A stretch of 64,000 nucleotides of DNA from Flammeovirga pectinis (GCF_003970675.1 NZ_CP034562.1:5143777-5207776); one strand, 5' to 3'; counted from the stretch's first letter, positions 44,307-53,778 are shown. Notes: a model not told the origin generated them from the letters alone. Program-made: numbers and translations.

Positions 44307-45476
44307 TTAAATACTCATCTCTACAATTTCTTGTACTTTTTCTAATGAAATATCTTGACGTTCACCAAGACCTAACCATTTACGATCAGCAAAACGATCT
44401 ACAATAGTTTTAGCTACTTCTGCATAATCTTCTGTATAATCAGATATTTTAGTGTCAATACCCATTGAATGGAAGAATTCTACAGTTCTTTCGATAGTAG
44501 CTTGAGCTCTATGTTCAATACTACCTTCTGTAATTCCCCAAACACGTTCACCATATTGAGCTAATTTATCTTTTTTATTATTGAACATTACTCTGTATAA
44601 GTTAGGTCCAATAATAGCTAAAGTTCGAGCATGGTCAATTTCATATAAAGCAGTAAGTTCATGGCCTATCATGTGAGTAGCCCAATCTGTTGGTACTCCT
44701 TGCTGAATTAAACCATTTAATGCCATTGTGCAACACCACATAAAGTTACCTGCTACAGTACTGTCGCCAGGGTTTGCAATAACTTGTGGTCCAATTTCTA
44801 CTAATGTTTGAAGTACTCCCTCAGCTATTCTATCTTGTAAAGGAGCATCGGCAGGGTAAGTAATATATTGCTCTAAAACATGTGTAAAAGCATCTGTAAT
44901 ACCATTTACAATCTGTCTTTGAGGTAATGAAGCAACAACTCTAGGATCTAAAATAGAGAACTTAGGGAAACATAATGGTCCTCCAAAAGCTAATTTCTCT
45001 TTTGTTTCTTCTCTAGTAACTACAGAACCTGAGTTCATTTCAGAACCCGTTGCAGGTAAAGTTAAGATTGTACCAAATGGAACAGCTTCTGTTACTTTTT
45101 TACCTAATCCTTTTTTTATAATATCCCAAGGCTCACTTTCTGTAAATGGTATAGCAACACATAATAATTTTGTTGCATCAATAACAGAACCACCACCAAC
45201 AGCTAAAAGGAAGTCTACATTTTCTTTAATGGCAAGCGTTCTAGCTTTCATTATTGTTTCGTAACGAGGATTAGCTTCAATTCCTCCAAAATCAATAACA
45301 TTACGGTCTTTTAAAGCTGTATGCACTAAATCGTAAATGCCATTTTTCTTTACACTTCCGCCACCAAATAACACCATAATGTTTTTAGCATCTGCCGGAA
45401 TGTGTTTGTTTACTTCTTCAATTCTGTTTTCACCAAATACTAGGCGAGTAGGGTTCCAAAGCTCAAAATTTTTCAT
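44307..45476 (-). CDS. Iron-containing alcohol dehydrogenase (YqhD/BdhA type)
   Basis: 389 residues. GGGSVKKNGIYD and LLAVGGGSVIDATKLL bind NAD(P)H, LPATGSEMNSGSVVTREE is the type III ADH signature, and GITDAFTHVLEQY with DWATHMIGHELTALYEIDHA supplies the Asp and His metal ligands. Overall order matches the NADPH-dependent aldehyde reductases YqhD/BdhA (butanol dehydrogenase). It would detoxify or reduce aldehydes. Divergent from the SDR gene; its own promoter was not resolved. Confidence 0.92.
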   Translation of the reverse strand: MKNFELWNPTRLVFGENRIEEVNKHIPADAKNIMVLFGGGSVKKNGIYDLVHTALKDRNVIDFGGIEANPRYETIMKARTLAIKENVDFLLAVGGGSVIDATKLLCVAIPFTESEPWDIIKKGLGKKVTEAVPFGTILTLPATGSEMNSGSVVTREETKEKLAFGGPLCFPKFSILDPRVVASLPQRQIVNGITDAFTHVLEQYITYPADAPLQDRIAEGVLQTLVEIGPQVIANPGDSTVAGNFMWCCTMALNGLIQQGVPTDWATHMIGHELTALYEIDHARTLAIIGPNLYRVMFNNKKDKLAQYGERVWGITEGSIEHRAQATIERTVEFFHSMGIDTKISDYTEDYAEVAKTIVDRFADRKWLGLGERQDISLEKVQEIVEMSI

Positions 45477-45642
45477 TGATAAGGTTTCTTATGTTTATAT
45501 TTTTTTGTTGATGCAAAGCTGCTAAAATAAAATTTATCAAAAAATTGATATAGGATAAGAAAGCACCTTCACAGAGTAGTTAACTCTATTTTGGTAAAAA
45601 CAGTTTTAGTAAAGTGATATTTTAAATCAATAAAGAGAATTA

Positions 45643-45671
45643 TTGATTAAAGAATCTTATTTCTACCTTTG
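45643..45671 (+). promoter_or_regulatory. Promoter of the SDR gene
   Basis: TTG at 45643-45645 and TACCTTTG at 45664-45671, 18 bases apart, with the start codon 24 bases further on. Confidence 0.72.
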
Positions 45672-45695
45672 CATCAATATAAAAATAGAAAAAAG

Positions 45696-46499
45696 ATGGC
45701 AGAAAAGCAGACAATATTTATTACAGGAGCATCATCAGGAATTGGTAAATCTATAGCAGAAGCCGCTGTAAAGAAAGGTTATAATGTAATTGGTACTTCT
45801 AGGAATCCTAATACAACTAAAAATAAATTAGAAGGGGTAAAATATGTAGCCTTAGATGTTTCTAGTTCTGAAAGTATTGATGCTTGCTGGAATGAAATAA
45901 AAGATACTCCAATTGATGTTCTTATTAATAATGCAGGACAGTCTCAAATAGGACCTGTAGAAGAAACATCTATGGAGAAATTTAGATTTTTATTTGAAGT
46001 GAATTTCTTTGGGGTTTTAAACCTTACAAAGAAAGTATTACCACAAATGCGTGAAAGGAGAGGTGGTACTATTATTAATGTAGGATCTTTAAATGGTAGA
46101 TTTGCAGCACCATACTACTCTAGCTATTGTGCAACAAAATTTGCAATGTCTGGATGGACACAATCTTTAAGAAGCGAAATGAAAGAGTTTGGTGTTACAG
46201 TAGCACTAGTAGAACCCAACCATATTGCTTCTAGTATTGTTCCAGACTTTAACTGCGCAGAAGATTCGGAATACTTCCCATATGCAGATAATATTCGTCA
46301 GAGTGTAAAAGGAAGTATGTCAGAAGCAGAAGCATCTTCTGTAATTTCTGATACTGTAATGGAAGTTATAGAAACCAATGCACCCTCTCCAATTTATGTT
46401 TCTGGTGGTAATGCAAGTATGTTGGCTTTTGCAAAGAGATTTTTACCAGATGCCTTCGCAGAAAAACTGATTAGAAAAACGTATGGTCTTAAAGACTAA
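45696..46499 (+). CDS. Short-chain dehydrogenase/reductase
   Basis: 267 residues from ATG 45696; the longer frame from a TTG at 45669 would overlap the promoter. FITGASSGIGKSIAEAA is the NAD(P) loop, NNAGQS the structural motif, and the catalytic Ser (NVGSLNGRFA) and Tyr-x3-Lys (YSSYCATKFAMSG) are present. A basic SRNPNTTKNK after strand 2 suggests NADPH preference. Substrate unknown; classical SDR length. Confidence 0.9.
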   Translation: MAEKQTIFITGASSGIGKSIAEAAVKKGYNVIGTSRNPNTTKNKLEGVKYVALDVSSSESIDACWNEIKDTPIDVLINNAGQSQIGPVEETSMEKFRFLFEVNFFGVLNLTKKVLPQMRERRGGTIINVGSLNGRFAAPYYSSYCATKFAMSGWTQSLRSEMKEFGVTVALVEPNHIASSIVPDFNCAEDSEYFPYADNIRQSVKGSMSEAEASSVISDTVMEVIETNAPSPIYVSGGNASMLAFAKRFLPDAFAEKLIRKTYGLKD

Positions 46500-46512
46500 A
46501 CAGAAATGATTT

Positions 46513-46554
46513 AAACAAGAAGAGGTTGTCATAATTGACAACCTCTTCTTGTTT
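46513..46554. terminator. Long perfect bidirectional terminator
   Basis: AAACAAGAAGAGGTTGTCA (46513-46531) and TGACAACCTCTTCTTGTTT (46536-46554) are exact reverse complements with a TAAT loop, between converging genes. Confidence 0.88.
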
Positions 46555-46586
46555 AATGGTAGTGCTATTGTCTGTATATAAGTAAT

Positions 46587-46988
46587 TTATATCAAATCAC
46601 TTATACTTAATAAAGACTCTTCTGTAAGTGGTTTAGTTACAAATTTTACCACATATTCATTATTTACTATTCTTTCAATATCAGATTCATTATCTGAACT
46701 TGATAGGATAGCTATTTTACATTTTTCTTTTAACTCATCTGGGAAGCTTTCAAATTCATATAAGAACACGAAACCGTCTACGATTGGCATATTAATATCT
46801 AGTAAAATTAAACTAGGTAAATTGCCTTTCAAGTCAAAACGCTCTTGAAGAAATTCCAATGCTTTTTTGCCAGAATTTTTTATAACAATTTCTTCTGCAA
46901 AATCTGTTAGCTCAATAATTCTACTATTTATAAAATTATCAGTGTCGTTATCATCGACAAGTAATATAGTTTTTATTTTTTTGCTCAT
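46587..46988 (-). CDS. Receiver-only response regulator
   Basis: 133 residues forming a single CheY-like receiver. Acidic pocket Asp12-Asp13 (LLVDDND), phospho-acceptor Asp64 (LLDINMP), Ser/Thr switch near AILSSSD and Lys119 (VTKPL) are all present. There is no output domain, so it acts by protein contact or as a phosphorelay intermediate, as is common for orphan receivers in Bacteroidota. No kinase is adjacent; the partner cannot be named. Confidence 0.9.
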   Translation of the reverse strand: MSKKIKTILLVDDNDTDNFINSRIIELTDFAEEIVIKNSGKKALEFLQERFDLKGNLPSLILLDINMPIVDGFVFLYEFESFPDELKEKCKIAILSSSDNESDIERIVNNEYVVKFVTKPLTEESLLSISDLI

Positions 46989-47190
46989 GTTTTGGATTTC
47001 TGATAGTTTACGTTCTAACTAACTTAGTTAAGTGGCAGTACAAAATGTATTATCATCAATTAATTCTTAAAATACTAAAATTATTCCATAAGTCATTTTA
47101 AGGAGGTTATTTTGATGATTTTTTTACATTTCAATAGTCTGTTTTTTTATTTAGAAGTAGATATGTTCTTCTATGACAATTCGAAATTAT

Positions 47191-47229
47191 AAAAAATCTC
47201 CCAATATTTCAGTGTTAATATTGAGAGAT
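47191..47229 (-). terminator. Terminator of the hldE-CDF-GH3 operon
   Basis: On the minus strand ATCTCTCAATATT pairs with AATATTGGGAGAT (one G-U pair) and is followed by TTTTT, just after the GH3 stop. Confidence 0.82.
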
Positions 47230-47234
47230 CGTTA

Positions 47235-48731
47235 TTATTTTTTCCAATGAATGATTTTATCTGCAATTTTCCTGTCATTTGATAGTCGAGGAACTTTATT
47301 TTGACCTCCTAACTTACCAATTGACTTCATATATTGTTGAAAAGCATCTCTTTGTAATGCCGAAATAACTAAAGTTCTTGTAATAGTTCCTGTAATTAAA
47401 TCATCGTAATAAACATTCAATTCACGGAGTTTATTGTCTATTGTCAATGCAAATGCATCGGGATCATTAGGTTCGTTTTCATAAGAAATTAACCATTCAT
47501 GATAAGGTAATCCTTTAATAGGATTAACTTGTGGAGCAACAGAGAACTCAGTTATTTTAACCTCAGGATGTTGTTCTAAGGCAAATTTCATTGCTTTTTC
47601 TACTTCTGTGCCAATAACGTGCTCTCCAAAAGCAGAAATAAAATGCTTAATTCTTCCTGTAACAAGCACTCTATATGGGGCTTTTGATACAAATTTGACT
47701 GTATCACCAATTGAATAACCCCAAAGTCCTGCATTAGAATTAATAATTAGAGCATAGTTTTTACCCATCTCTACTTCTTCAATTCTAAGTCGGGTAGGGT
47801 TTTCTTCAAAATATTCATCTGTAGGAATAAATTCGAAGAAAATGCCTGAATCCAATTGCATTAAAAGACCTTCTTCTGTTTGCGTATCTTGGAATGCAAA
47901 GAACCCTTCAGAAGCTGGGTATGTTTCAATAGAAGGGATTACTTTCCCGATAGAATCAAATAACTTGGTTTTGTAAGGTTCAAAATTTACGCCTCCATAG
48001 ATAAACATATCAAAGTTTGGAAAAGTCTCGTGAATAGGCTTTCCTGTACGTTCAATAATTCTATCAAAATACATTTGAACCCAAGGTGGAATTCCAGAAA
48101 TTAACGACATATCCTGATGAATCGTTTCATCAATAATACGATCTAATTTTGTTTCCCAATCTTCTATACAATTTGTTTCATAACTAGGCATTTGATTTGT
48201 TCTCAAATAACCTGGTACATGATGATTAACAATGCCTGATAATCTACCAGAAAGGATATCTCCAGATTTATCTAAAACGGGACTTCCTGATAAAAATATA
48301 AGTTTACGATCTAAAAAATTTGCGTTACCTGTTTCATGAATATAATTCAGCATGGCATTTTTTGCAGAATTGATATGATTAGGTATCGAATCTTTTGTTA
48401 GAGGAATATATTTAGCACCAGAAGTTGTACCAGATGTTTTTGCAAAGTAAGTAGGTTTATTTCTCCATAAAACATCACTTTCACCTGCTATAACACGGTC
48501 TATATAAGGACGAAGATCTTCATAGTCGCATATTGGAACATGCTTTTTAAAGTCTTCGTAATTTTTGATATCACCAAAATTATGATCTTTCCCGAAAGCT
48601 GTAGATTTACCTACTTGAATAAGGTTTTGAAAAACACTTTCTTGCGCCTGACTCGGATTGTTTGCCCATTTTAACTGCTGTTTTACAATATATGCAGCGT
48701 ATGGTTTACTTAAAAATGATCGTATACCCAT
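47235..48731 (-). CDS. GH3-family acyl-adenylating enzyme
   Basis: 498 residues of the GH3 (auxin-responsive promoter) superfamily, which adenylates carboxylates and often amidates them with amino acids. Motifs are FAKTSGTTSGAKYIPLT (ATP-phosphate loop), IYGGVNFEPYK, ETYPASEGFFAFQ and NAGLWGYSIGDTVKF, in the order of plant GH3 enzymes. Such genes are common in Bacteroidota; the substrate is unknown. It is the last gene of an operon headed by hldE-type kinase and CDF transporter, ending just at a terminator. Confidence 0.88.
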   Translation of the reverse strand: MGIRSFLSKPYAAYIVKQQLKWANNPSQAQESVFQNLIQVGKSTAFGKDHNFGDIKNYEDFKKHVPICDYEDLRPYIDRVIAGESDVLWRNKPTYFAKTSGTTSGAKYIPLTKDSIPNHINSAKNAMLNYIHETGNANFLDRKLIFLSGSPVLDKSGDILSGRLSGIVNHHVPGYLRTNQMPSYETNCIEDWETKLDRIIDETIHQDMSLISGIPPWVQMYFDRIIERTGKPIHETFPNFDMFIYGGVNFEPYKTKLFDSIGKVIPSIETYPASEGFFAFQDTQTEEGLLMQLDSGIFFEFIPTDEYFEENPTRLRIEEVEMGKNYALIINSNAGLWGYSIGDTVKFVSKAPYRVLVTGRIKHFISAFGEHVIGTEVEKAMKFALEQHPEVKITEFSVAPQVNPIKGLPYHEWLISYENEPNDPDAFALTIDNKLRELNVYYDDLITGTITRTLVISALQRDAFQQYMKSIGKLGGQNKVPRLSNDRKIADKIIHWKK

Positions 48732-48756
48732 ATCTAATAATAATCTATTGAATAAG

Positions 48757-49647
48757 TTATGGTTGTTTTGGACTTGGTTCTACGTGAATCAAGATGTCTG
48801 CTATTTCATTAAAATCTGCTTTTAAAGAATCTTTTACCGCATGTGCAATATCATGACCTTCTCTTACAGATTTTTCTCCATCGACAATAATATGTAAATC
48901 GACATAAAATTTAAATCCCATTTTTCTAATAAAGCACTTTTCGGTATCAATAACACCATCCACTTTTACAGTTTCTTGCTTTACTAAATCAATTAAATCA
49001 TCGTAAAGGTTTTCGTCCATAATTTCGCCAAAAGCAGGACGAAAAAGTAGGTAACTATTAAATAGAATTATTCCCACAGCAAATAATGCAGCCCAAGAGT
49101 CTGCATGTTCATAACCTTCACCTCCAAAAATAGAAATACTTATTCCTATAAATGCTGAAAGTGAAATAATTGCATCACTTTTATGGTGCCCTGCATCTGC
49201 TTCTAAAGACGAACTATTTAATTGTTTTCCTTTACGAAGAATATATTTATAAAGATTGTATTTGATTAAAATAATTACTCCTAGAACAATTAGAGTGTAA
49301 GATGAAGGTATTGAATTATCGTTTGATGATATTCTTTGAATACTTTGTACACCAATTATTAGAGCAGAGGTAATTAGAAAACCAATAGTAATAAAGGTGG
49401 CAAAAGGTTCTATTTTTCCATGTCCATATGGATGGTTTTCATCTGGAGCCTTCGTAGAAAAGTTTAACCCAGCTAAAACAACAAAAGAAGAAATAATATC
49501 GGCACAAGATTCAATTGCATCAGCAATCATAGCTTGAGAATTACCAATAATACCAACAGACCCTTTAGTTATTGTAAGAAGAATATTGCCAATTATACTA
49601 AGCCAAGTGGTTTTAAAAGCCCTTTTTTTCTCTTCTTTTGAGATCAT
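48757..49647 (-). CDS. Cation diffusion facilitator transporter
   Basis: 296 residues with six transmembrane helices and a cytosolic ferredoxin-like C-terminal domain (about 205-292). The transport site appears as IADAIESCADIIS in helix 2 and DAGHHKSDAIISL in helix 5; the first position is Glu where FieF/YiiP has Asp. ENHPYGHGKIEPF is the conserved loop. It exports divalent metal (Zn, Fe or Mn) from the cytosol. Its ATG follows immediately after the stop of the hldE-type gene with no gap. Confidence 0.92.
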   Translation of the reverse strand: MISKEEKKRAFKTTWLSIIGNILLTITKGSVGIIGNSQAMIADAIESCADIISSFVVLAGLNFSTKAPDENHPYGHGKIEPFATFITIGFLITSALIIGVQSIQRISSNDNSIPSSYTLIVLGVIILIKYNLYKYILRKGKQLNSSSLEADAGHHKSDAIISLSAFIGISISIFGGEGYEHADSWAALFAVGIILFNSYLLFRPAFGEIMDENLYDDLIDLVKQETVKVDGVIDTEKCFIRKMGFKFYVDLHIIVDGEKSVREGHDIAHAVKDSLKADFNEIADILIHVEPSPKQP

Positions 49648-50631
49648 TTATAATTTTTTTGAAGCTTCTTCTAATAGTTTTTGTTTGTCTATTGGAACAA
49701 CGCCAACATGTTCACAAACTAACCCACCACCAAGGTTTGCTAAAGAAGCAACTTTTTCCATAGGTAGCCCAATAGCTAGTGCTAAAGATGCAATACTAAT
49801 TACTGTATCACCTGCACCAGATACATCTGCGATTTCTCGTTTATGAGCAGGAATATGTGCTTCGTTTGTATGATCAGTAATATATACGCCATGTTCTGAT
49901 AAAGTTACCATGGTGTGCGTATTATCCATTTTAGCTTTTAATTTTTTAGAAGCAGCTTTTACCTCTTCAATTACATCCCCATCAAAATCAAATTTCAAAC
50001 CCTCTCTCATTTCTTTTAAGTTTGGTTTGAAAAGTGTGACGCCTACATAATCAAGAAAATTTCTTTTCTTAGGATCAACAGTTGTAGGGATACCTTTCTC
50101 CTTTGCAATTTTTACTACATCTGAAATTAATTCTGGTGTGATAACACCTTTATCATAATCTTCAAAAATAATAACATCAGCATCATCTGCTAACTTTTTG
50201 ATTCGCTCAAGAAGTAAAGAAGTATCAGTAGGTTTTAAAGGTCGAGCATCTTCATTGTCTATACGAAGTACATGTTGTGCACTTGCAATAACTCTATGTT
50301 TAACCGTAGTAATTCTTTCAGTACTTTGGATGAGGCCATTTTTAGAAATACCTAAACTATCACATAAGTCTAAAAAAGTTTCTGCTTCGGCATCATTACC
50401 AATAACAGCACATAAAACAGGTTCTGCACCAAGAAAATGTAAGTTTTTAGCCACGTTTGCAGCTCCACCCATTCTTGATTCTTTTTTATTGACATCGACG
50501 ATAGGCACGGGAGCTTCTGGCGATATGCGATCTACATTTCCCCATATATAGGAATCGATCATAACATCTCCAATAACCAATGCTTTTAAGCCATTAAATT
50601 TCTCTAGGGCTTCTTTAATATCAAGTGCCAT
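49648..50631 (-). CDS. hldE: D-glycero-beta-D-manno-heptose-7-phosphate kinase
   Basis: 327 residues of the PfkB/ribokinase fold. SRMGGAANVAKNLHFLGAEP is the substrate-binding N-terminal motif of RfaE1/HldE; DVSGAGDTVISIASLALA holds the catalytic Asp and anion hole. Only the kinase half of HldE is present; the nucleotidyltransferase domain would be a separate protein in this lineage. It provides ADP-heptose precursor for lipopolysaccharide or related glycans. First gene of the operon; the CDF gene abuts its stop codon. Confidence 0.88.
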   Translation of the reverse strand: MALDIKEALEKFNGLKALVIGDVMIDSYIWGNVDRISPEAPVPIVDVNKKESRMGGAANVAKNLHFLGAEPVLCAVIGNDAEAETFLDLCDSLGISKNGLIQSTERITTVKHRVIASAQHVLRIDNEDARPLKPTDTSLLLERIKKLADDADVIIFEDYDKGVITPELISDVVKIAKEKGIPTTVDPKKRNFLDYVGVTLFKPNLKEMREGLKFDFDGDVIEEVKAASKKLKAKMDNTHTMVTLSEHGVYITDHTNEAHIPAHKREIADVSGAGDTVISIASLALAIGLPMEKVASLANLGGGLVCEHVGVVPIDKQKLLEEASKKL

Positions 50632-50707
50632 TTTATTTTTCTTTGATTGAGATCTCTAAAATTGGGTCTTCCTTCTAAACAAAATTAAGGAAGTAAAATG
50701 CACAAAA

Positions 50708-50744
50708 GAGGAATGAATTATTTATTAATCTTAATTCATTCCTC
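50708..50744 (-). terminator. Terminator after the aminotransferase gene
   Basis: GAGGAATGAATTA pairs perfectly with TAATTCATTCCTC; on the minus strand it is followed by TTTTG. Confidence 0.75.
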
Positions 50745-50762
50745 AAATGTTACTATTATATA

Positions 50763-51980
50763 TTAAACAAGGTTAGCAAGCGCTAACTTTATTTTTTTAC
50801 ATGCTTCAACAAGTTCCTCGTCAGAAGCAGCATAAGAAATTCTAATACAGTTAGGTGCTCCAAATGCAGCTCCAGCGACAGTAGATACATGTGCCTCGTT
50901 TAAGAAATACATGGCTAAATCACTAGAGTCTTTAATAACTTCACCTTTAAATGACTTACCAAAGTAAGCACTAAAGTCTGGGAATATATAGAAAGCTCCT
51001 TGTGGTAAATTAGTTTTTACACCTTCAATTTCATCAAGCAGCCCTTTAATTAAACCCCTTCTTCTTAGATAGGCAGTGCGCATTTCATCAATTACAGAAC
51101 GGTCACCTTTTAAGGCGGCTAAAGCAGCTCTTTGAGTGATAGTATTAATACCAGAAGTAATCTGACCTTGAATAATTATGCAAGCTTTTGCTACAGCTAG
51201 GGGAGCAGCAATATAGCCAATTCTCCAACCTGTCATTGCAAACCCTTTAGAAAAGCCATTTACAACAATTGTACGGTCTTTTACATTATCAAATTCAGCA
51301 ATGCTTACATGTTTACCTCCAAAATTGATGTATTCATAGATTTCATCAGAAATTATATAAATATCATCATGCTTAGCTACCTCATCAGCAATTTCTTTTA
51401 GCTCATTTTTTGAAAAAACAGTTCCTGTAGGGTTACAAGGAGATGAGTAAAGAATTGCTTTAGTATTTGGAGTGATTGCAGCTCGTAATTGTTCTGCAGA
51501 AACCTTGAAATCATTATCAATATCTCCACTTAAGATAACAGGTTTACCACCAGCTAAAATAATTTGATCTGTATATGATACCCAGTAAGGAGAAAAAACG
51601 ATAACTTCATCACCTTCATTTAAAAGGCTCAGCATTACGTTTGCAATAGAATGTTTTGCACCTGCAGAAACTACAATATTTTCCATTTTGTAGTCCAAAC
51701 TATTTTCAGTCTGTAATTTTTCTGCAATCGCAGTCCTTAATTCTGGATAACCAGGAACAGGAGGGTAAGAGAAGTATTTACCATCATCAATGGCTTGCTT
51801 TGCCGCATCTTGAATATACTGAGGTGTTGCAAAATCAGGTTCGCCAAGGTTTAACTTTATCACTTTAGTACCTTTCGCTTGTAATTCTCTAGCTTTTACA
51901 GCCATTACTAAAGTGGCAGATTCTGTGATATTATCAAAACGATTCGATAATGTTAGATTTGTTCCCGTTTGCGTTCCCAT
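50763..51980 (-). CDS. Class I aspartate-type aminotransferase
   Basis: 405 residues, PLP-dependent. KVIKLNLGEPDFATP and SYPPVPGYPELRTAIA open the fold; SSPCNPTGTVF and ISDEIYEYINF bind PLP, and VVNGFSKGFAMTGWRIGY contains the Schiff-base lysine. FCIRISYAA-type ending (NCIRISYAAS) provides the substrate-binding Arg. It matches the Ib subgroup of aspartate/prephenate aminotransferases. Monocistronic, ending at a terminator. A gene symbol is withheld because several paralogues of this type usually coexist. Confidence 0.9.
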   Translation of the reverse strand: MGTQTGTNLTLSNRFDNITESATLVMAVKARELQAKGTKVIKLNLGEPDFATPQYIQDAAKQAIDDGKYFSYPPVPGYPELRTAIAEKLQTENSLDYKMENIVVSAGAKHSIANVMLSLLNEGDEVIVFSPYWVSYTDQIILAGGKPVILSGDIDNDFKVSAEQLRAAITPNTKAILYSSPCNPTGTVFSKNELKEIADEVAKHDDIYIISDEIYEYINFGGKHVSIAEFDNVKDRTIVVNGFSKGFAMTGWRIGYIAAPLAVAKACIIIQGQITSGINTITQRAALAALKGDRSVIDEMRTAYLRRRGLIKGLLDEIEGVKTNLPQGAFYIFPDFSAYFGKSFKGEVIKDSSDLAMYFLNEAHVSTVAGAAFGAPNCIRISYAASDEELVEACKKIKLALANLV

Positions 51981-52086
51981 CCTATTACTTCTTTTAATTC
52001 CGTTCTTTAAAATATATAGAATGCGAAATTAAGATTTTGAATGCTTTGGTCAACACTTTTGACGTATTAAATAGTAATGATTTTGA

Positions 52087-52434
52087 TTATTTACTGATTA
52101 ATACCATTTCTTTACATTCTTTCTCGTCAACAACAAATACCATGTGGTGTCTTTTGTTGAATAATTTTGCTTCAATTTTATAAACATCATTACAGTAATA
52201 AAGCACAAATTTGTATTTTTTGAGGGGAAGAGAAATCGCTGTAATTTTCTTGGTGTTTAGCCTAGCAATAAGTCCATCATCTTGATAAATTTCAACTTCT
52301 AACCCATTCAGATTTTGTGATTGATGATTAATAACTTCAAGTAATAATTTGGTTTGTTGATCTTCTGAATTTGAAGAAAGGTTTGGGAAAGATAAGAATG
52401 TATAGGTAAGCAAGAAAAGGATAGTATTTGTCAT
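52087..52434 (-). CDS. Small exported protein of unknown function
   Basis: 115 residues. A hydrophobic N-terminus (about 4-18) may be a signal peptide. The rest alternates strand-like segments (LNGLEVEIYQDDGLIARLN, YKFVLYYCNDVYKIEAKLF, HHMVFVVDEKE), suggesting a small beta-sandwich. No family recognised. It lies between the aminotransferase gene and a lipoprotein gene; a terminator separates it from the latter. Confidence 0.55.
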   Translation of the reverse strand: MTNTILFLLTYTFLSFPNLSSNSEDQQTKLLLEVINHQSQNLNGLEVEIYQDDGLIARLNTKKITAISLPLKKYKFVLYYCNDVYKIEAKLFNKRHHMVFVVDEKECKEMVLISK

Positions 52435-52491
52435 AGTGTTAGGGTGTTATGAGTGTGGGGTTCTCATAATTTACTAAAAAAATGGCACAAA

Positions 52492-52527
52492 AAAAAGGTT
52501 ATTTACTTTGTAGTAAACAACCTTTTT
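52492..52527 (-). terminator. Terminator of the lipoprotein gene
   Basis: AAAAAGGTTATTTACT pairs with AGTAAACAACCTTTTT (one mismatch) around TTGT; the minus strand continues in T's. Confidence 0.8.
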
Positions 52528-52547
52528 AATTTAGAACTAACTTTATT

Positions 52548-53210
52548 TTATAAGTTAGTTACATCTTTAGGAGTGTCTGTAAAGCTACCATTAGTAATCT
52601 CTACATTTTCATCTTCACCATATGCTTTGAAACTAAATGTACCTGATAATTTATCTTCTGAAACACTAGAAAAGTTAAATCTGATATAACCATTAGCATC
52701 AAGTTTTTTAGCAATATCTGCTATAGTAGTTCTATGTAGGTTTATATCTTTTTGCTCAGCTAATGCTGCTACAGCAACTAAATCTTGATTCTTATTGTAT
52801 TCAGTAATTAGATCAGAAATATCAGAAGCATTTGCATTCTCTAAGTATATAGCACCAATTAAAGCCATTTTAGGGTTTAATGCTAAAGCAGGAGCATTTG
52901 ATAAACTAATATCGATTACTTGATCTGTAGAAACTAAATCAGTATGGATAAATGCAAGAATAGCATCACCTTTAACATCTGGACTAGTTACAGAGAAAGA
53001 AATATCTGTAAAGTAAATTGATGTAATATTATCAGAGGTACGGAAACCAGCGTAGTTACTGAAATCTTTAGAAGTACCATCTACATCTGCAGTTGCATCA
53101 CCATAGCTAACAATAGAGTCGATAGCATCATTTAATGCATCATCAATAGCGTCAGAACAAGAAGTAAACATAAATGTAGCACAAACGAATAGAAGAAATT
53201 TAATTTTCAT
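52548..53210 (-). CDS. Lipoprotein of unknown function
   Basis: 220 residues with a lipoprotein signal (FMFTSC). The mature part has an acidic helix (DAIDDALNDAIDSIVSY), then a beta-rich body resembling small Bacteroidota surface lipoproteins that adopt a single sandwich fold (FSNYAGFRTSDNITSIYFTD, LSGTFSFKAYGEDENVEITNG). The final GTFSFKA-x3-DE segment is typical of DUF6252-type proteins. No ligand can be predicted. It has its own terminator. Confidence 0.7.
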   Translation of the reverse strand: MKIKFLLFVCATFMFTSCSDAIDDALNDAIDSIVSYGDATADVDGTSKDFSNYAGFRTSDNITSIYFTDISFSVTSPDVKGDAILAFIHTDLVSTDQVIDISLSNAPALALNPKMALIGAIYLENANASDISDLITEYNKNQDLVAVAALAEQKDINLHRTTIADIAKKLDANGYIRFNFSSVSEDKLSGTFSFKAYGEDENVEITNGSFTDTPKDVTNL

Positions 53211-53230
53211 AGTTGGAAAAATTAATTGAT

Positions 53231-53272
53231 AAAAAAATGAGTAGTCTCAACATAGGTAAATTGAAACTACTC
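53231..53272 (-). terminator. Terminator after the upstream lipoprotein gene
   Basis: On the minus strand GAGTAGTTTCAA and TTGAGACTACTC pair (one G-U pair), followed by ATTTTTTT. Confidence 0.78.
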
Positions 53273-53316
53273 TTAAATAAGTTGATAGTAATAAATATAC
53301 AATAATTGTGCTTAAG

Positions 53317-53778
53317 TTATAATTTTGATCCTTCTAAATAGAATATTTCCGTTCCAGATATATTATATGATAAACTTATTCTGCCATTATCATTAATAGA
53401 GCCAGATAAGTTTGCATTAGAATTACTACTGAAAGTTTTTGATAAGCTAAACATTTTATTTTCAGCATTTCCTTCAACTAATACATCTTGGTATGTAGTA
53501 TTCAAGAAATTTTGAGAAGAACTACCAAAAGAAACAGAGATATCGTTTACAATAACTTGTATGTCTACAATTCTACTGTCTTTTTCTGTAATAATAATTT
53601 CATCTCCTAGTTGAGTTGCACTAATTGTAGTTTGCCCTTGACTAGTTTTTGCGGAAATTTGATCAATTCGATAAGACCCTTCTACAATTGTTGCTGTATT
53701 AGAAAGATCAGTGTTTTCACATGATATAAATGCTAATAGTGAGATAGTGCAAAGTAATAAATTAAGTTTTTGCTTCAT
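53317..53778 (-). CDS. Small lipoprotein of unknown function
   Basis: 153 residues with lipobox LLAFISC (Cys near residue 20). The mature part is Ser/Thr/Asn-rich with alternating beta pattern (YRIDQISAKTSQG, IVDIQVIVNDISVSFG, LSGSINDNGRISLSYNISG). It resembles Bacteroidota lipocalin-like or DUF-type surface proteins, without a recognisable catalytic site. Separated by a terminator from the following lipoprotein gene, so the two are not one operon. Confidence 0.7.
   Translation of the reverse strand: MKQKLNLLLCTISLLAFISCENTDLSNTATIVEGSYRIDQISAKTSQGQTTISATQLGDEIIITEKDSRIVDIQVIVNDISVSFGSSSQNFLNTTYQDVLVEGNAENKMFSLSKTFSSNSNANLSGSINDNGRISLSYNISGTEIFYLEGSKL

Noticed and set aside
47235..48731. GH3 auxin-responsive gene as plant contamination or recent transfer
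   Set aside because: Its base composition and operon placement match the neighbours, and GH3 homologues are known in Bacteroidota.
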